Origin: Gemmatimonadaceae bacterium
Lineage (GTDB): Bacteria > Gemmatimonadota > Gemmatimonadetes > Gemmatimonadales > Gemmatimonadaceae
DNA length: 64,000 bases
Reading direction: 5' to 3'
NCBI GenBank assembly: GCA_016720905.1
Contig: JADKJT010000001.1
Span: forward strand, 372,001 to 436,000
In this document: positions 1-10,352 of the stretch, in pieces
Numbering within the stretch: the stretch's first letter is position 1
Layout: each line of letters opens with the position of its first letter
Notes under the pieces: generated by a model
Seen by the model: only the letters and a program-made list of their open reading frames with translations
Told to the model about the DNA's origin: nothing
The model's database searches: none
Position numbers and translations under genes: made by a program

Positions 1-474
1 AAACGTTTCGACGTACTCATTGAGCTCCGTACGGGTCATCTGATCCGTACTGAAGCTGTACATCGCGATTGGCTGATCGGCCGCATTCGCCTTGTTGTAC
101 GAGGGCGGATTGATGCCTTGCGGCAACTGCCGCAGCGTCTTGGAAATGGCGGACTGGACGTCTGCCGCGGCCTTGTCGATGTCGCGCTCCAGATTGAACT
201 GGAGGGTGACATTGACGCTGCCCTGCGAACTCGACGAGGTGATGTTGTCGATGCCCGAGATGGTCGAAAACTGCTGCTCGAGCGGTGTGGCCACCGACGT
301 CGCCATGACTTCCGGGCTGGCGCCCGGCAACGACGCATTCACCGTGATGGTGGGATAATCGATGGTGGGCAGATCGCTCACCGGTAGCCCGCGATACGCG
401 ATGATGCCGAAAACGAGAATGCCGATCATGACCAGCGAGGTCATGACCGGCCGCTTGATCCAAATGGCGCTCAT
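1..474 (-). CDS. RND multidrug efflux permease, HAE1 family, N-terminal part only
   Basis: The inner-membrane proton-driven pump subunit of a tripartite efflux system. Only the first 158 residues are inside the window; the gene runs off the left edge. The protein begins MSAIWIKRPVMTSLVMIGIL, the typical first membrane helix of AcrB/MexB-type pumps, followed by the conserved LPTIDYPTITV stretch and the porter-domain segment with GIDNITSSSSQGSVNVTL. Its ATG lies two bases after the stop of the adaptor gene, so the two are surely co-transcribed. The substrate cannot be told from this fragment. Family assignment is confident; the gene is open only because the window ends. Confidence 0.92.
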   Translation of the reverse strand, partial: MSAIWIKRPVMTSLVMIGILVFGIIAYRGLPVSDLPTIDYPTITVNASLPGASPEVMATSVATPLEQQFSTISGIDNITSSSSQGSVNVTLQFNLERDIDKAAADVQSAISKTLRQLPQGINPPSYNKANAADQPIAMYSFSTDQMTRTELNEYVETF

Positions 475-476
475 GT

Positions 477-1715
477 TCACGGTGAATTGCCTCCGCGACC
501 ACCAGTTTGCCCGCCACCGCGCCCGCTGCGCCCGCCACGTCCACCACGCCCCCCACGTCCACCGCCCGCACTGGGAACGTTCGAGCGCAGCTCAATCTTG
601 GCCCCGTCGCTGAGCTTGTTTTGTCCTTCGACAATCACCTGCTCGCCGCCGACGAGCCCGCTGTCCAACTTCACGGCACCGCCGGTTTGCCGACCCACTT
701 TCACGCCCACGCGCCTGGCCGTACCACTGTCCACCACATAGACAAACGATCCACTGGCAGTGGTGACCACGGCTTCTGCGGGAACCGTGACCGCATTGCT
801 GTCGATCGACAACTCCAAACCAACGGTCACGAACTGACCGGGCCAGAGATTGCGATCCTCGTTCGCCACGCGCGCCTTGAGCAGCACCGAACCTGTCGCG
901 CGATCGACGACGTTGTTGATGAACGTCAACATGCCCGTCGTCCGCAGCGTGCTGTCGCCGACATTCGGCTGCACCGAAACCGTCAAGGGCTTGTCGAGAC
1001 CGGCGCGACTGCGCATCTCCACGAAATCACGCTCCGGCACACTGAAGCGCACAAACACGGGTCGCAGTTCGTTGATCGTCACCAGCGGCGGATCGGCCTG
1101 CGCGCGCACCAGATTGCCCGCCTTGATGGCGAGTTGACCGGTCCGGCCGGCAATTGGCGCGCGAATCGTGGTGTTGTCGAGGTCGAGTTGCGCGCGCTGC
1201 ACGGCGGCGCGATCAGCGGCGACGGTCGCCCCCAACGCGTTGACATCGGTGAATGCCTGATCGACCTGCTGCTTGGTGATGTACCCGTCCTTCGCCAGAC
1301 CGGCAAAGCGCGTGGAGTCGCCGCGCGCACGCGACAACTGGGCCTCATCTCGCGCCAGCGTGCCGCGCACGCGATCGAGTTCCGCGCGAAACGGGCGCGA
1401 GTCGATCTGAAACAGCGTCTGTCCTGCGCGCACCTCATCGCCTTCGGTAATGGCCACGTTGGTCAGCATACCCGAGACCAGCGACTGCACCGAGACCGTG
1501 CGACTCGCTTCCACTTCGCCATTGGCGACGACGATGTACGGGAGCGGACCCACCGTGGCAGCCTTGACGGAAACCACCGGTGCCGGGCGCTGCGGGCGGG
1601 GCTTCTCCTTGCAGGCTTGCATGGCAAGAAGGGGCGCGGCCAGCAGGAGTCCGGCGCGAAGGATTCGAGGTGACGAAGGCCGCGCTGAGCGCGGCCCGAT
1701 ATCAATGGCGTGCAT
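477..1715 (-). CDS. RND efflux periplasmic adaptor (membrane fusion protein)
   Basis: Bridges the inner-membrane RND pump and an outer-membrane channel. A lipoprotein-like signal (GLLLAAPLLAMQAC, Cys near residue 35 of this start) is followed by a barrel-sandwich/lipoyl half (VSVQSLVSGMLTNVAITEGD), a coiled-coil hairpin and the second half (TTIRAPIAGRTGQLAIKAGN), then a beta-barrel and membrane-proximal domain. The C-terminus is a Gly/Arg-rich tail (GGRGGRGGRGGRSGRGGG), odd for this family. I chose the ATG at 1715; an in-frame TTG at 1769 gives 18 more residues and neither has a strong Shine-Dalgarno. The permease gene follows two bases downstream. Confidence 0.88.
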   Translation of the reverse strand: MHAIDIGPRSARPSSPRILRAGLLLAAPLLAMQACKEKPRPQRPAPVVSVKAATVGPLPYIVVANGEVEASRTVSVQSLVSGMLTNVAITEGDEVRAGQTLFQIDSRPFRAELDRVRGTLARDEAQLSRARGDSTRFAGLAKDGYITKQQVDQAFTDVNALGATVAADRAAVQRAQLDLDNTTIRAPIAGRTGQLAIKAGNLVRAQADPPLVTINELRPVFVRFSVPERDFVEMRSRAGLDKPLTVSVQPNVGDSTLRTTGMLTFINNVVDRATGSVLLKARVANEDRNLWPGQFVTVGLELSIDSNAVTVPAEAVVTTASGSFVYVVDSGTARRVGVKVGRQTGGAVKLDSGLVGGEQVIVEGQNKLSDGAKIELRSNVPSAGGGRGGRGGRGGRSGRGGGQTGGRGGNSP

Positions 1716-1851
1716 TCGCAGGGGCGAACGGCGGAATACGAAGGCGCGCAGCTGCTGGCCTCTCTCCAACGACCAGGCGGCGCACCAAGGGACGCGTCAC
1801 AAGGACGCTCGCCAAGATAACGCCGCCGGAGCGAATTGCGTTGGGGGTCTA

Positions 1852-1886
1852 AGACGGGAGACGGGAGACGGGAGACCGGAGACGAA
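1852..1886. repeat. GAGACGG-type heptamer array A1
   Basis: Five tandem 7-bp units: AGACGGG three times, then AGACCGG and AGACGAA. It lies between the stop of the PDZ gene (1897) and the start of the adaptor gene (1715), both on the minus strand. There is no inverted partner half here. It belongs to the same family as the arrays at 37397, 45472 and 51444. Confidence 0.85.
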
Positions 1887-1896
1887 TGGTGGGGGG

Positions 1897-3090
1897 CTAA
1901 AGGCTCGTAAGCCCACGCTTGGGAGCTGTTTGCATCCGCAGCACCGGGCCTGTCCTCACTTTCGGCGCATCGCGGAGCTCGATTCTCAGGTCCCGTCCGA
2001 GGTCACGTCCCAGATCTTCCAACCGGACGCGAAGGCGCTCCCGCGCCCCCTCGAACGCCTCGCTGTTCAGGTCGAAATCCTCGCCATTGATCCGCAGCCG
2101 ACCTTGCGGCGGCCGAGGCGACACGGCCCCGGGCGGGAGGGCTCGCAGTTGAGGCAGTCGTTCAATCATGGGTGGCATCAACGATCCGCCGCGCATGATC
2201 CGTACGCCGCCGTCACCGACCGACATCTGCCATCCGGCATTCGGGAGTTCGGACGTTTTGACCGCTTTCAGCGTTACGTCGCGATATCGACCGTTCCCGT
2301 ACACCCGGAGGCTGATCGCGCCGCCCGGCGTGACCTTCTGCACCTCCCGAACGAATCGGTTGACCCGCGCCGACATCGCCGACATGTCCTCAATGTCCTC
2401 CTTGGGGACCCGCACATCCACGCCGTTTACGGCGGCAACCCGCTCGCCTTCGATGATGCCGCCTTTTTCCGCGGGACCGCCGACCACCACCGAGGAGATG
2501 AACAGTCCAAGCGTGTCTCGTACATTGCCCGATCCGCCGATGGATACGCCGATCGCACCCTGCTGATCGCCTTCGTTCGATCGCACCGAGGAGACGCGCC
2601 GTTCGCCGCCGCCATCGAGGTCGGCCGCCGAGACCGTCTTGATCTTCAACGAGCGCGTGGTGCCATTGCTGCGCACGCGAAGATCGACATCATCACCCGG
2701 TTTGGCCTTTGCCATGGTGCGTTGCAGGCGGCGCTGCGCGATGCCTGCCAGCGCCATGTCTGCCGCGTCCGCCGCACTGACTCGAAGGCTGATGCCATTG
2801 ATCTCGGTAATCACATCGCCCGTCTTCAGGCCGGCTTTCGCGGCAGGGCCAGTGGCATCGACGTCATCGATTCGGACACCCGAAGTATCCGGGTGACTGC
2901 CCAACGTCACGCCAAGTACCGCGCGATCGGCGGCCCGACTCCAGAGGAGCGACAGATCGGGTGCCGTGCGAATCTGCACCTGACTACGGACGCGTTCTTG
3001 TGGTTTCGAATCCTGTGCGTTCAGGGTGTGCAGCGATGTGGCGGAGAGCGCCGTCGCGAAGAGTGCGGCGCGGGCAATGATGGGTGTCAT
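1897..3090 (-). CDS. Exported protein with two PDZ domains
   Basis: A secreted or periplasmic protein of 397 residues, with an N-terminal signal peptide (MTPIIARAALFATALSATSL, probable cleavage after LNA-Q). Two PDZ domains are visible: about residues 57-155 (GVTLGSHPDTSGVRI, GPAAKAGLKTGDVITEING) and about 175-290 (GAIGVSIGG, GGPAEKGGIIEGERVAAVNG). The C-terminal part is charged and Arg-rich with no recognised domain. There is no protease domain, so this is not a DegP/HtrA enzyme; PDZ pairs usually bind peptide ends. I preferred the ATG at 3090 over 3120 because it gives a clean signal peptide. The function is unknown. Confidence 0.8.
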   Translation of the reverse strand: MTPIIARAALFATALSATSLHTLNAQDSKPQERVRSQVQIRTAPDLSLLWSRAADRAVLGVTLGSHPDTSGVRIDDVDATGPAAKAGLKTGDVITEINGISLRVSAADAADMALAGIAQRRLQRTMAKAKPGDDVDLRVRSNGTTRSLKIKTVSAADLDGGGERRVSSVRSNEGDQQGAIGVSIGGSGNVRDTLGLFISSVVVGGPAEKGGIIEGERVAAVNGVDVRVPKEDIEDMSAMSARVNRFVREVQKVTPGGAISLRVYGNGRYRDVTLKAVKTSELPNAGWQMSVGDGGVRIMRGGSLMPPMIERLPQLRALPPGAVSPRPPQGRLRINGEDFDLNSEAFEGARERLRVRLEDLGRDLGRDLRIELRDAPKVRTGPVLRMQTAPKRGLTSL

Positions 3091-3182
3091 GATCGTCTCG
3101 TGTTGGAGTGGGACGGTCATGCGACACGGCCAGCGCGTCCAGAGGTTTACTCACCCGGTCTCACGCCTCCCGCGTGCCACCA

Positions 3183-4511
3183 TCAGTCCCGCTCCACTCG
3201 TCCCACGTTCCCCAATCGATAGAACAGCGGACCAAGGGCGGTCGCACCGAGAGCGCCGAGCACTGCCGGCATGCCGTATTCGCCGTCCGCGAAACTGAGT
3301 CCCACGGTGATCAGCAGAATCACACTGGGAATCGCCACGAGAATCCAGATACCGGTCATGCCCACCGGCACCCGAAACGCGCCACGCAATTCGGGCTGGC
3401 GGATGCGCAAGCGAATCAGCGCGCCGTACTCGAGGGCCAGCGCCAGCGAGTAGAGCAGCACGTCGGCCACGACCAGTTGGCCGAATGGCAACAGGGCGAA
3501 GATCGAGTAGCACACGGCGGAGACCAGCACGGCGCGCGAGGGATTGGCGCGCTTGTCGAGCGCCGCAATACCCGCCGGCAGCAGTCCGTCACGGGCCATC
3601 GCCAGCGGAATGCGCGAATACGCCATGAGCAACGCATTGAACAGGGCCAAAGCGCTGACCAGACCCGCCGCCGCCACAAGCATTGCCAGCAACGGCCCGG
3701 CGGCTCCGCCGCTGGCGCGCGCGATCGCGGGCCAGCCGCCGTCGCGCCAGGTGGTCCAGTCGGTGGCCGCCAACGTGGCCGACAACGGCAACACGTAGGC
3801 GCACGTCACCACCATCAGCGTGATCGCCAGCGCCCGGGGATAGGTGCTCGATGCCTCGCGGATCTCTTCACCAACCGTGCTGGCATTGTCCCAGCCGATG
3901 TAGTTCCACAGCACGGTCGAGAGCCCGACACCCATTGCCGTCCATGGCGTTTCGCCACTGCGCGTGAACGGCGCCCACGGCACATGTGTCATGTGCGGCA
4001 ACGCCGAGATGGTGATGGCCAGGAAGGTGCCCAGCACCAGCACCGCCGCAAACACCGACACCTGCCCGACACGCAGGGCTCCGCGCAGGTTGATGAACGT
4101 GGCACCCCAGATCATCACCAACGAAATCATCCATTGCGTGCTGGCGGCCAATCCCGGGAAGAAGAACGCCAGATATTGATTGAACAGGACGGGATAGATG
4201 GCCATATCGACCAGCGAATAGCACCACGTGATCCACCCGTTCTGGAACGCCCAGAACGGCCCGAACGCACGATGCACCCACCGATAGTAGCCGCCCTCTT
4301 CCGGCAGCATGCTGGCCAGTTCGGCGACCAGCAGCGTCTCCGGAATGCTCCAAAGCACGGGCACCAGCACCAGCAACAGCAACGACATGCCAGGGCCCAC
4401 CGAGGCCACCAGCCCTTCCATCGTAAACGCGCCGCCGGAAACATTGAAGAACATCACGGCGGCCAGCGACACCGTGCCCAGCGCTCGACGGAGACTCCGG
4501 TCGCTGCTCAC
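3183..4511 (-). CDS. APC-superfamily amino-acid permease
   Basis: An integral membrane transporter of 442 residues with about 12 hydrophobic segments. The first helix contains NVSGGAF, and the following region (PETLLVAELASMLPEEGGYYRW) matches the APC family, where the unwound helix 1 and helix 3 bind the substrate amine and carboxylate. The middle motif NYIGWDNASTVGEEI is typical of yeast/plant-type LAT-like APC permeases. The start is a GTG that overlaps the leuS stop by four bases (GTGA), so translation is likely coupled to leuS. The substrate is not predictable; the link to leuS could hint at a branched-chain amino acid, but that is only inference. Confidence 0.87.
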   Translation of the reverse strand: MSSDRSLRRALGTVSLAAVMFFNVSGGAFTMEGLVASVGPGMSLLLLVLVPVLWSIPETLLVAELASMLPEEGGYYRWVHRAFGPFWAFQNGWITWCYSLVDMAIYPVLFNQYLAFFFPGLAASTQWMISLVMIWGATFINLRGALRVGQVSVFAAVLVLGTFLAITISALPHMTHVPWAPFTRSGETPWTAMGVGLSTVLWNYIGWDNASTVGEEIREASSTYPRALAITLMVVTCAYVLPLSATLAATDWTTWRDGGWPAIARASGGAAGPLLAMLVAAAGLVSALALFNALLMAYSRIPLAMARDGLLPAGIAALDKRANPSRAVLVSAVCYSIFALLPFGQLVVADVLLYSLALALEYGALIRLRIRQPELRGAFRVPVGMTGIWILVAIPSVILLITVGLSFADGEYGMPAVLGALGATALGPLFYRLGNVGRVERD

Positions 4512-6952
4512 CCCACCACGATGTTGAGCAATCGCCTGGGCACGAAGATCACCTTGTTGATCTCGCCGACGATGAACTTGGCGATATTCGCATCGGCACG
4601 AGCCTGCGCAAGCGCCGCGTCCTGGGTGATATCGAGAGCGACCCGCACCTTGCCGCGGACCTTGCCGTTGACCTGCACCACCAGATCGACTTCGTCATCA
4701 ATCAGCATGGCGGCGTCGAACGTGGGCCACCCGCCGTCGAACACGCTGGTCGAGTGCCCCAGTGTCGCCCAGCATTCCTCCGCCAAATGCGGGGCGAACG
4801 CCGCGGCCAGTTGCACCAGCGGCAACACCTCGGCGCGGTGCGGCACCCGATCACCACGCCGCACGTGGTTGATGTACTCCATCATCGCGGCAATCGCGGT
4901 GTTGTAGGCAAGGTTGGCCGTGTCGTCGCCGACCTTCTTGATGGTGCGATGCAGCTGACGCATCACGGTCGCGTCGGGTGCACCAGTTGATGTCGCATCG
5001 CGCACCGACGACCAGAGTCGGTCGAGGAATCGCCTGACGCCGCTGATCCCCTGGTCGCGGAAGTCCCCGCCTTCCTCGTACGGACCGAGGAACATGAGGT
5101 ACATCCGGAATGCGTCGGCGCCCCACTCCTCCATGTAGACGTCGGGGTTGATGACGTTCCCCTTTGACTTCGACATCTTCGCACCCTCGCGAATGATCAT
5201 GCCATGCGCGCGGAATCGCGTGAACGGCTCTTCGAAGTCGATATGCCCGGCATCCTTCAACACCATCGTGATGAAGCGCGAGTACAAGAGGTGCAGCACG
5301 GCGTGTTCGTTGCCGCCGATGTAGGAATCCACCGGCAACCACGCCTTCGTGCGCGCCGCATCGAAGGGGACGTCGCTTCGGGTCGCGCTGGGATAGCGCA
5401 GAAAGTACCAGGCGCTGTCGAGGAACGTATCGGACACGTCGGTTTCACGGCGCGCCATGGTGCCGCACGTGGGACACGGCACCCGGTACCATTCCTCGTG
5501 ACGCGCCAACGGCGAGATGCCCGAGTCATCCGGCTTGAAATCGGGAATGAACGGCAACTCCACCGGCAACTGCGATTCCGGCACCGGCACGGTACCGCAG
5601 TGATCGCAGTAGATGATCGGGATGGGCGGTCCCCAATAGCGTTGACGCGAAATACACCAATCGTGCAGGCGAAAGTTCACCACTGCCTTCGCCGAGCCGC
5701 GCTCGGCCAGCCACGCGGTGACGCGCATCTTGGCGTCGGCGACGGAAAGGCCGTCAAAGGCTCCCGAGTTGACGAGGTGGCCGCCGGCGTCATCCGTGTC
5801 AGCGGTGTCTCCCAACGGCGTCGAGGCATCCTCGCCGGGTCCAGCCACGACGCGAACGATGGGCAGCGCAAACACGTTCGCGAATTCAAAATCGCGTTCG
5901 TCGTGTCCGGGCACCGCCATGATCGCGCCGGTGCCATACTCCATCAGTACATAGTCGGCAATCCAGATGGGAATATTCGCACCGGTTGCCGGATTGACCG
6001 CGCACGCGCCGGTGAACACACCCGTCTTCTCGCGCGAACTTTTCCGCGCAATGAGATCCTGCTTTCGCGTGGCATCCTGATAGGCCTGGATCGCGGGGCG
6101 TTGCGCCTCGCTGGTCACGGCGGCGACCAGCGGATGCTCCGGCGCCAACACCAAATATGTCGCGCCGTAGATCGTGTCGGCGCGCGTGGTGAACACGCGC
6201 ACCGTGTCGTCCGTGCCCGCCACACCAAACGTAAGCTCGGCGCCTTCGGAACGACCAATCCAATTGCGTTGCGCCTGCTTGGTAATGGACGACCAGTCAA
6301 GCGTGTCAAGATTGTTCAGCAACCGTTCGGCGAACTGGGAAATGCGGAAGAACCACTGCTCCAGCACCCGCTGCTCAACCGCGGTACCGCACCGTTCGCA
6401 CAGGCCATTCTCCACCTGTTCGTTGGCCAGCACGGTCTTGTCGGTGGGACACCAGTTGACGGCGGCGGCTTTCTTGTACGCCAACCCCTGCTGATGGAGT
6501 TGCAGGAAGACCCACTGCGTCCACTTGTAGTAGTCCGGGCGCGAGGTGTCGACCTTGCTGCGCCAGTCGACCATCAGCCCGGCGCGCTCAAGCTGCCGCT
6601 GGAAATTGGCGACGTTCCTGGGCGTCAGCTCCATGGGGTGCGCGCCGATTTTCAGCGCGTAGTTCTCCGAGTGGATGCCGAACGCGTCGTAACCGAGTGG
6701 CTGAAAGACCTGATGACCCATCAAGCGATGGAACCGCGCAGAGATATCGCTGCCAGTGAAGGCGAACAGGTTGCCGACGTGGAGGCCTTCCGCTGACGGG
6801 TACGGGAACATCATCAGCGCGTAGAACGGATTCGAGGCGCCGTCGAGATCTACGTGGTTGGTACCGCGGTCAGCCCACACGCTTTGCCAGTGGGCTTCAA
6901 CGGCGCGCGGGTCGTAGGTCTTGGGTTCGGTTGGTTCGGTCAATTCGGGCAT
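4508..6952 (-). CDS. leuS: Leucyl-tRNA synthetase
   Basis: Class I aminoacyl-tRNA synthetase charging tRNA-Leu with leucine, cytoplasmic. It shows the HIGH-type motif as HVGN within FPYPSAEGLHVGN (near residue 45), a four-cysteine zinc element (CPTDK and CERC), the CP1 editing domain with TTRADTIYGATY and the KMSKS loop (GAKMSKSKGN). The C-terminus ends with the anticodon-binding and LeuRS C-terminal domains (VNGKVRGKV). The 814-residue length fits bacterial LeuRS. I chose the ATG at 6952 because the next upstream starts add residues outside the conserved N-terminus. The permease gene overlaps its stop. Confidence 0.97.
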   Translation of the reverse strand: MPELTEPTEPKTYDPRAVEAHWQSVWADRGTNHVDLDGASNPFYALMMFPYPSAEGLHVGNLFAFTGSDISARFHRLMGHQVFQPLGYDAFGIHSENYALKIGAHPMELTPRNVANFQRQLERAGLMVDWRSKVDTSRPDYYKWTQWVFLQLHQQGLAYKKAAAVNWCPTDKTVLANEQVENGLCERCGTAVEQRVLEQWFFRISQFAERLLNNLDTLDWSSITKQAQRNWIGRSEGAELTFGVAGTDDTVRVFTTRADTIYGATYLVLAPEHPLVAAVTSEAQRPAIQAYQDATRKQDLIARKSSREKTGVFTGACAVNPATGANIPIWIADYVLMEYGTGAIMAVPGHDERDFEFANVFALPIVRVVAGPGEDASTPLGDTADTDDAGGHLVNSGAFDGLSVADAKMRVTAWLAERGSAKAVVNFRLHDWCISRQRYWGPPIPIIYCDHCGTVPVPESQLPVELPFIPDFKPDDSGISPLARHEEWYRVPCPTCGTMARRETDVSDTFLDSAWYFLRYPSATRSDVPFDAARTKAWLPVDSYIGGNEHAVLHLLYSRFITMVLKDAGHIDFEEPFTRFRAHGMIIREGAKMSKSKGNVINPDVYMEEWGADAFRMYLMFLGPYEEGGDFRDQGISGVRRFLDRLWSSVRDATSTGAPDATVMRQLHRTIKKVGDDTANLAYNTAIAAMMEYINHVRRGDRVPHRAEVLPLVQLAAAFAPHLAEECWATLGHSTSVFDGGWPTFDAAMLIDDEVDLVVQVNGKVRGKVRVALDITQDAALAQARADANIAKFIVGEINKVIFVPRRLLNIVVG

Positions 6953-7133
6953 TCGACAAAGGTAACCGGCTACAGTCATTGGAGTTAGCTGCACCTGCGA
7001 TGAAACGATACAAGCGGCGGGGATTCAGTGAAGGCCCGAGACGCTTCGTCGGTTATTGTGTCCTGCGGTTGAGCGGAGCGAGGTCATACCGGGAACAGGG
7101 CACGGAATGCGGCAACGAAAGAGACGTTGAAGC

Positions 7134-7170
7134 GAGAGGGCGCGGAGCGATTCGCGCCCTCTCCGTTTTC
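7134..7170. terminator. Hairpin with T-rich tail between asparaginase and leuS genes
   Basis: An 11-bp perfect stem (GAGAGGGCGCG at 7134-7144 pairing with CGCGCCCTCTC at 7153-7163) with an 8-base loop. The plus-strand side continues as CGTTTTCC. It sits just beyond the stop of the minus-strand asparaginase gene, so it probably ends that transcript, but the better T-tract faces the plus strand, where I see no gene. The remaining sequence at 6953-7133 shows no supported gene. Confidence 0.55.
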
Positions 7171-7176
7171 CTCCTG

Positions 7177-8226
7177 TCATCGCTTGAACAAGAACGCCGC
7201 TGGTTCCAGCCGAGCACCCTTCTCATCGCACACGGCAAATCGCCCGCCAGAGTACAGCGTCGCGCCAGCATAGCGCCCGTCCTTGGCCACTGCGTAGAAT
7301 TCCAGGTCAAATTTCGGTTTCCCGCTGGCATCCAGCAGGCGCTTTTCGGTCATCGCCACCACGCGCTCAAGGACCTTCAGCAGCGCGGCCTCGGGAGCCA
7401 GACCTTGTCGCATGAACTCCACGGCCAGAAATGACGCGCACGACTTGATGTTCGCTTCGCCACGTCCCGTACTGCCTGCTGCGCCAACCTCATTGTCGCA
7501 GTACTGGCCAGCCCCGATAATCGGTGAGTCTCCAATGCGCCCGGGCACCTTCCAGGCCATCCCGCTGGTGGTGGTCACCGAGGCGATGTCGCCGCGTACC
7601 GTCACCGCGTTCATGTTGATGGTGCCGGTGGTGAACTTGACCTTGATGTCATCATCATGGTCCAACCAGGCGTCGTTGGCATTCAATCGCGATTTCCACC
7701 GCATCCAATCCTGACGGGATTTCTCCGTCAGCAGGTTCTGCGGCTTGAATCCCATGGCCAGGGCAAACTTCCTCGCCCCGGGCCCCACCAGCATGACATG
7801 ATCCGTGTAGTCCATCACCGCCTTTGCCACCAGCGAGGGAGTGGCGATGTCCTCGATCGCGGAGACCGAACCGGCCCGTTTCGTTGGCCCGTGCATGCAG
7901 GATGCATCCAGCTGGACCACCCCTTCTTCGTTGGGGAGTCCGCCCAACCCGACACTCTGATCGTTCGGGTCCAGTTCCTGGATATTCACGCCGGCAATGA
8001 TCGCGTCCAGCGGGTCGTCGCCTTTGACGATCTGGTCGTACGCCACCTTCACCCCGCGGATGCCGTTGGCCGACGAAATCACCACCGGTCGGCCCCGGAA
8101 GGTGGTGGCCGCCGCCGAGCGCCGGCCGGCGGCGACGAGTTCGTCCGGCGTGAGGACCCGCGGCAGGAAACCAGCGGCGGTGAGGGCGGCGGACTGTTCG
8201 AGGAATTCTCGGCGGGAAACTGACAC
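7177..8226 (-). CDS. Tat-exported glycosylasparaginase-like Ntn hydrolase
   Basis: Resembles N4-(beta-N-acetylglucosaminyl)-L-asparaginase, a self-cleaving Ntn hydrolase that releases aspartate from asparagine conjugates. The start I use is a GTG at 8226, preceded by CGGAG at good spacing, giving VSVSRREFLEQSAALTAAGF, a twin-arginine signal. Conserved blocks are SANG, GLGGLPNEEGVVQLDASCM, TTSGMAWKVPGRIGDSPIIG and GAAGSTGRGE. The expected autoproteolysis site around HD-TIG reads TTG-TIN here: the nucleophile Thr is kept, but the preceding Asp and following Gly are replaced. It is probably periplasmic. An upstream in-frame start at 8370 would bury the Tat motif and is less likely. Confidence 0.83.
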   Translation of the reverse strand: MSVSRREFLEQSAALTAAGFLPRVLTPDELVAAGRRSAAATTFRGRPVVISSANGIRGVKVAYDQIVKGDDPLDAIIAGVNIQELDPNDQSVGLGGLPNEEGVVQLDASCMHGPTKRAGSVSAIEDIATPSLVAKAVMDYTDHVMLVGPGARKFALAMGFKPQNLLTEKSRQDWMRWKSRLNANDAWLDHDDDIKVKFTTGTINMNAVTVRGDIASVTTTSGMAWKVPGRIGDSPIIGAGQYCDNEVGAAGSTGRGEANIKSCASFLAVEFMRQGLAPEAALLKVLERVVAMTEKRLLDASGKPKFDLEFYAVAKDGRYAGATLYSGGRFAVCDEKGARLEPAAFLFKR

Positions 8227-8427
8227 GGATCGGGCTCCGGTTCGCGGGCGTGTTGAGGGAAAGACCGTCCTGCGACGATACCACGGGAAACTGCCGGTAG
8301 CGAGGCCAGCTGTCACGGAGTCAGAATGTGCCTGCACCGCCGGCTGAATCGTCATCTGGCTGGCATCCAACCCGTTCGCGCTCCTCCCTACGCGTCACGC
8401 CACAGGCCCAGTAGCGCATTATTCAGG

Positions 8428-8441
8428 GTCGGTCGACCGAC
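8428..8441. promoter_or_regulatory. 14-bp perfect palindrome upstream of the aspartase fusion gene
   Basis: GTCGGTCGACCGAC is a perfect palindrome ending 30 bases before the ATG at 8472, in the 245-bp divergent region shared with the asparaginase gene. It could be an operator for a dimeric regulator. No convincing -35/-10 pair was found nearby, so the role is only a suggestion. Confidence 0.3.
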
Positions 8442-8471
8442 GTGCGACTTCGTTCCATCCCAAGCCTCTCC

Positions 8472-10346
<1,875 letters not shown>

Positions 10347-10352
10347 CCTGTG

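Noticed and set aside
3003..3016. TTTCGAATCC resembling a tRNA T-loop.
   Set aside because: It lies within the PDZ-protein gene and no acceptor stem or anticodon arm can be folded around it.
6953..7133. Possible small RNA or T-box leader before leuS.
   Set aside because: No T-box consensus, SRP RNA, 6S or other known pattern was found; only a hairpin at the far end is supported.
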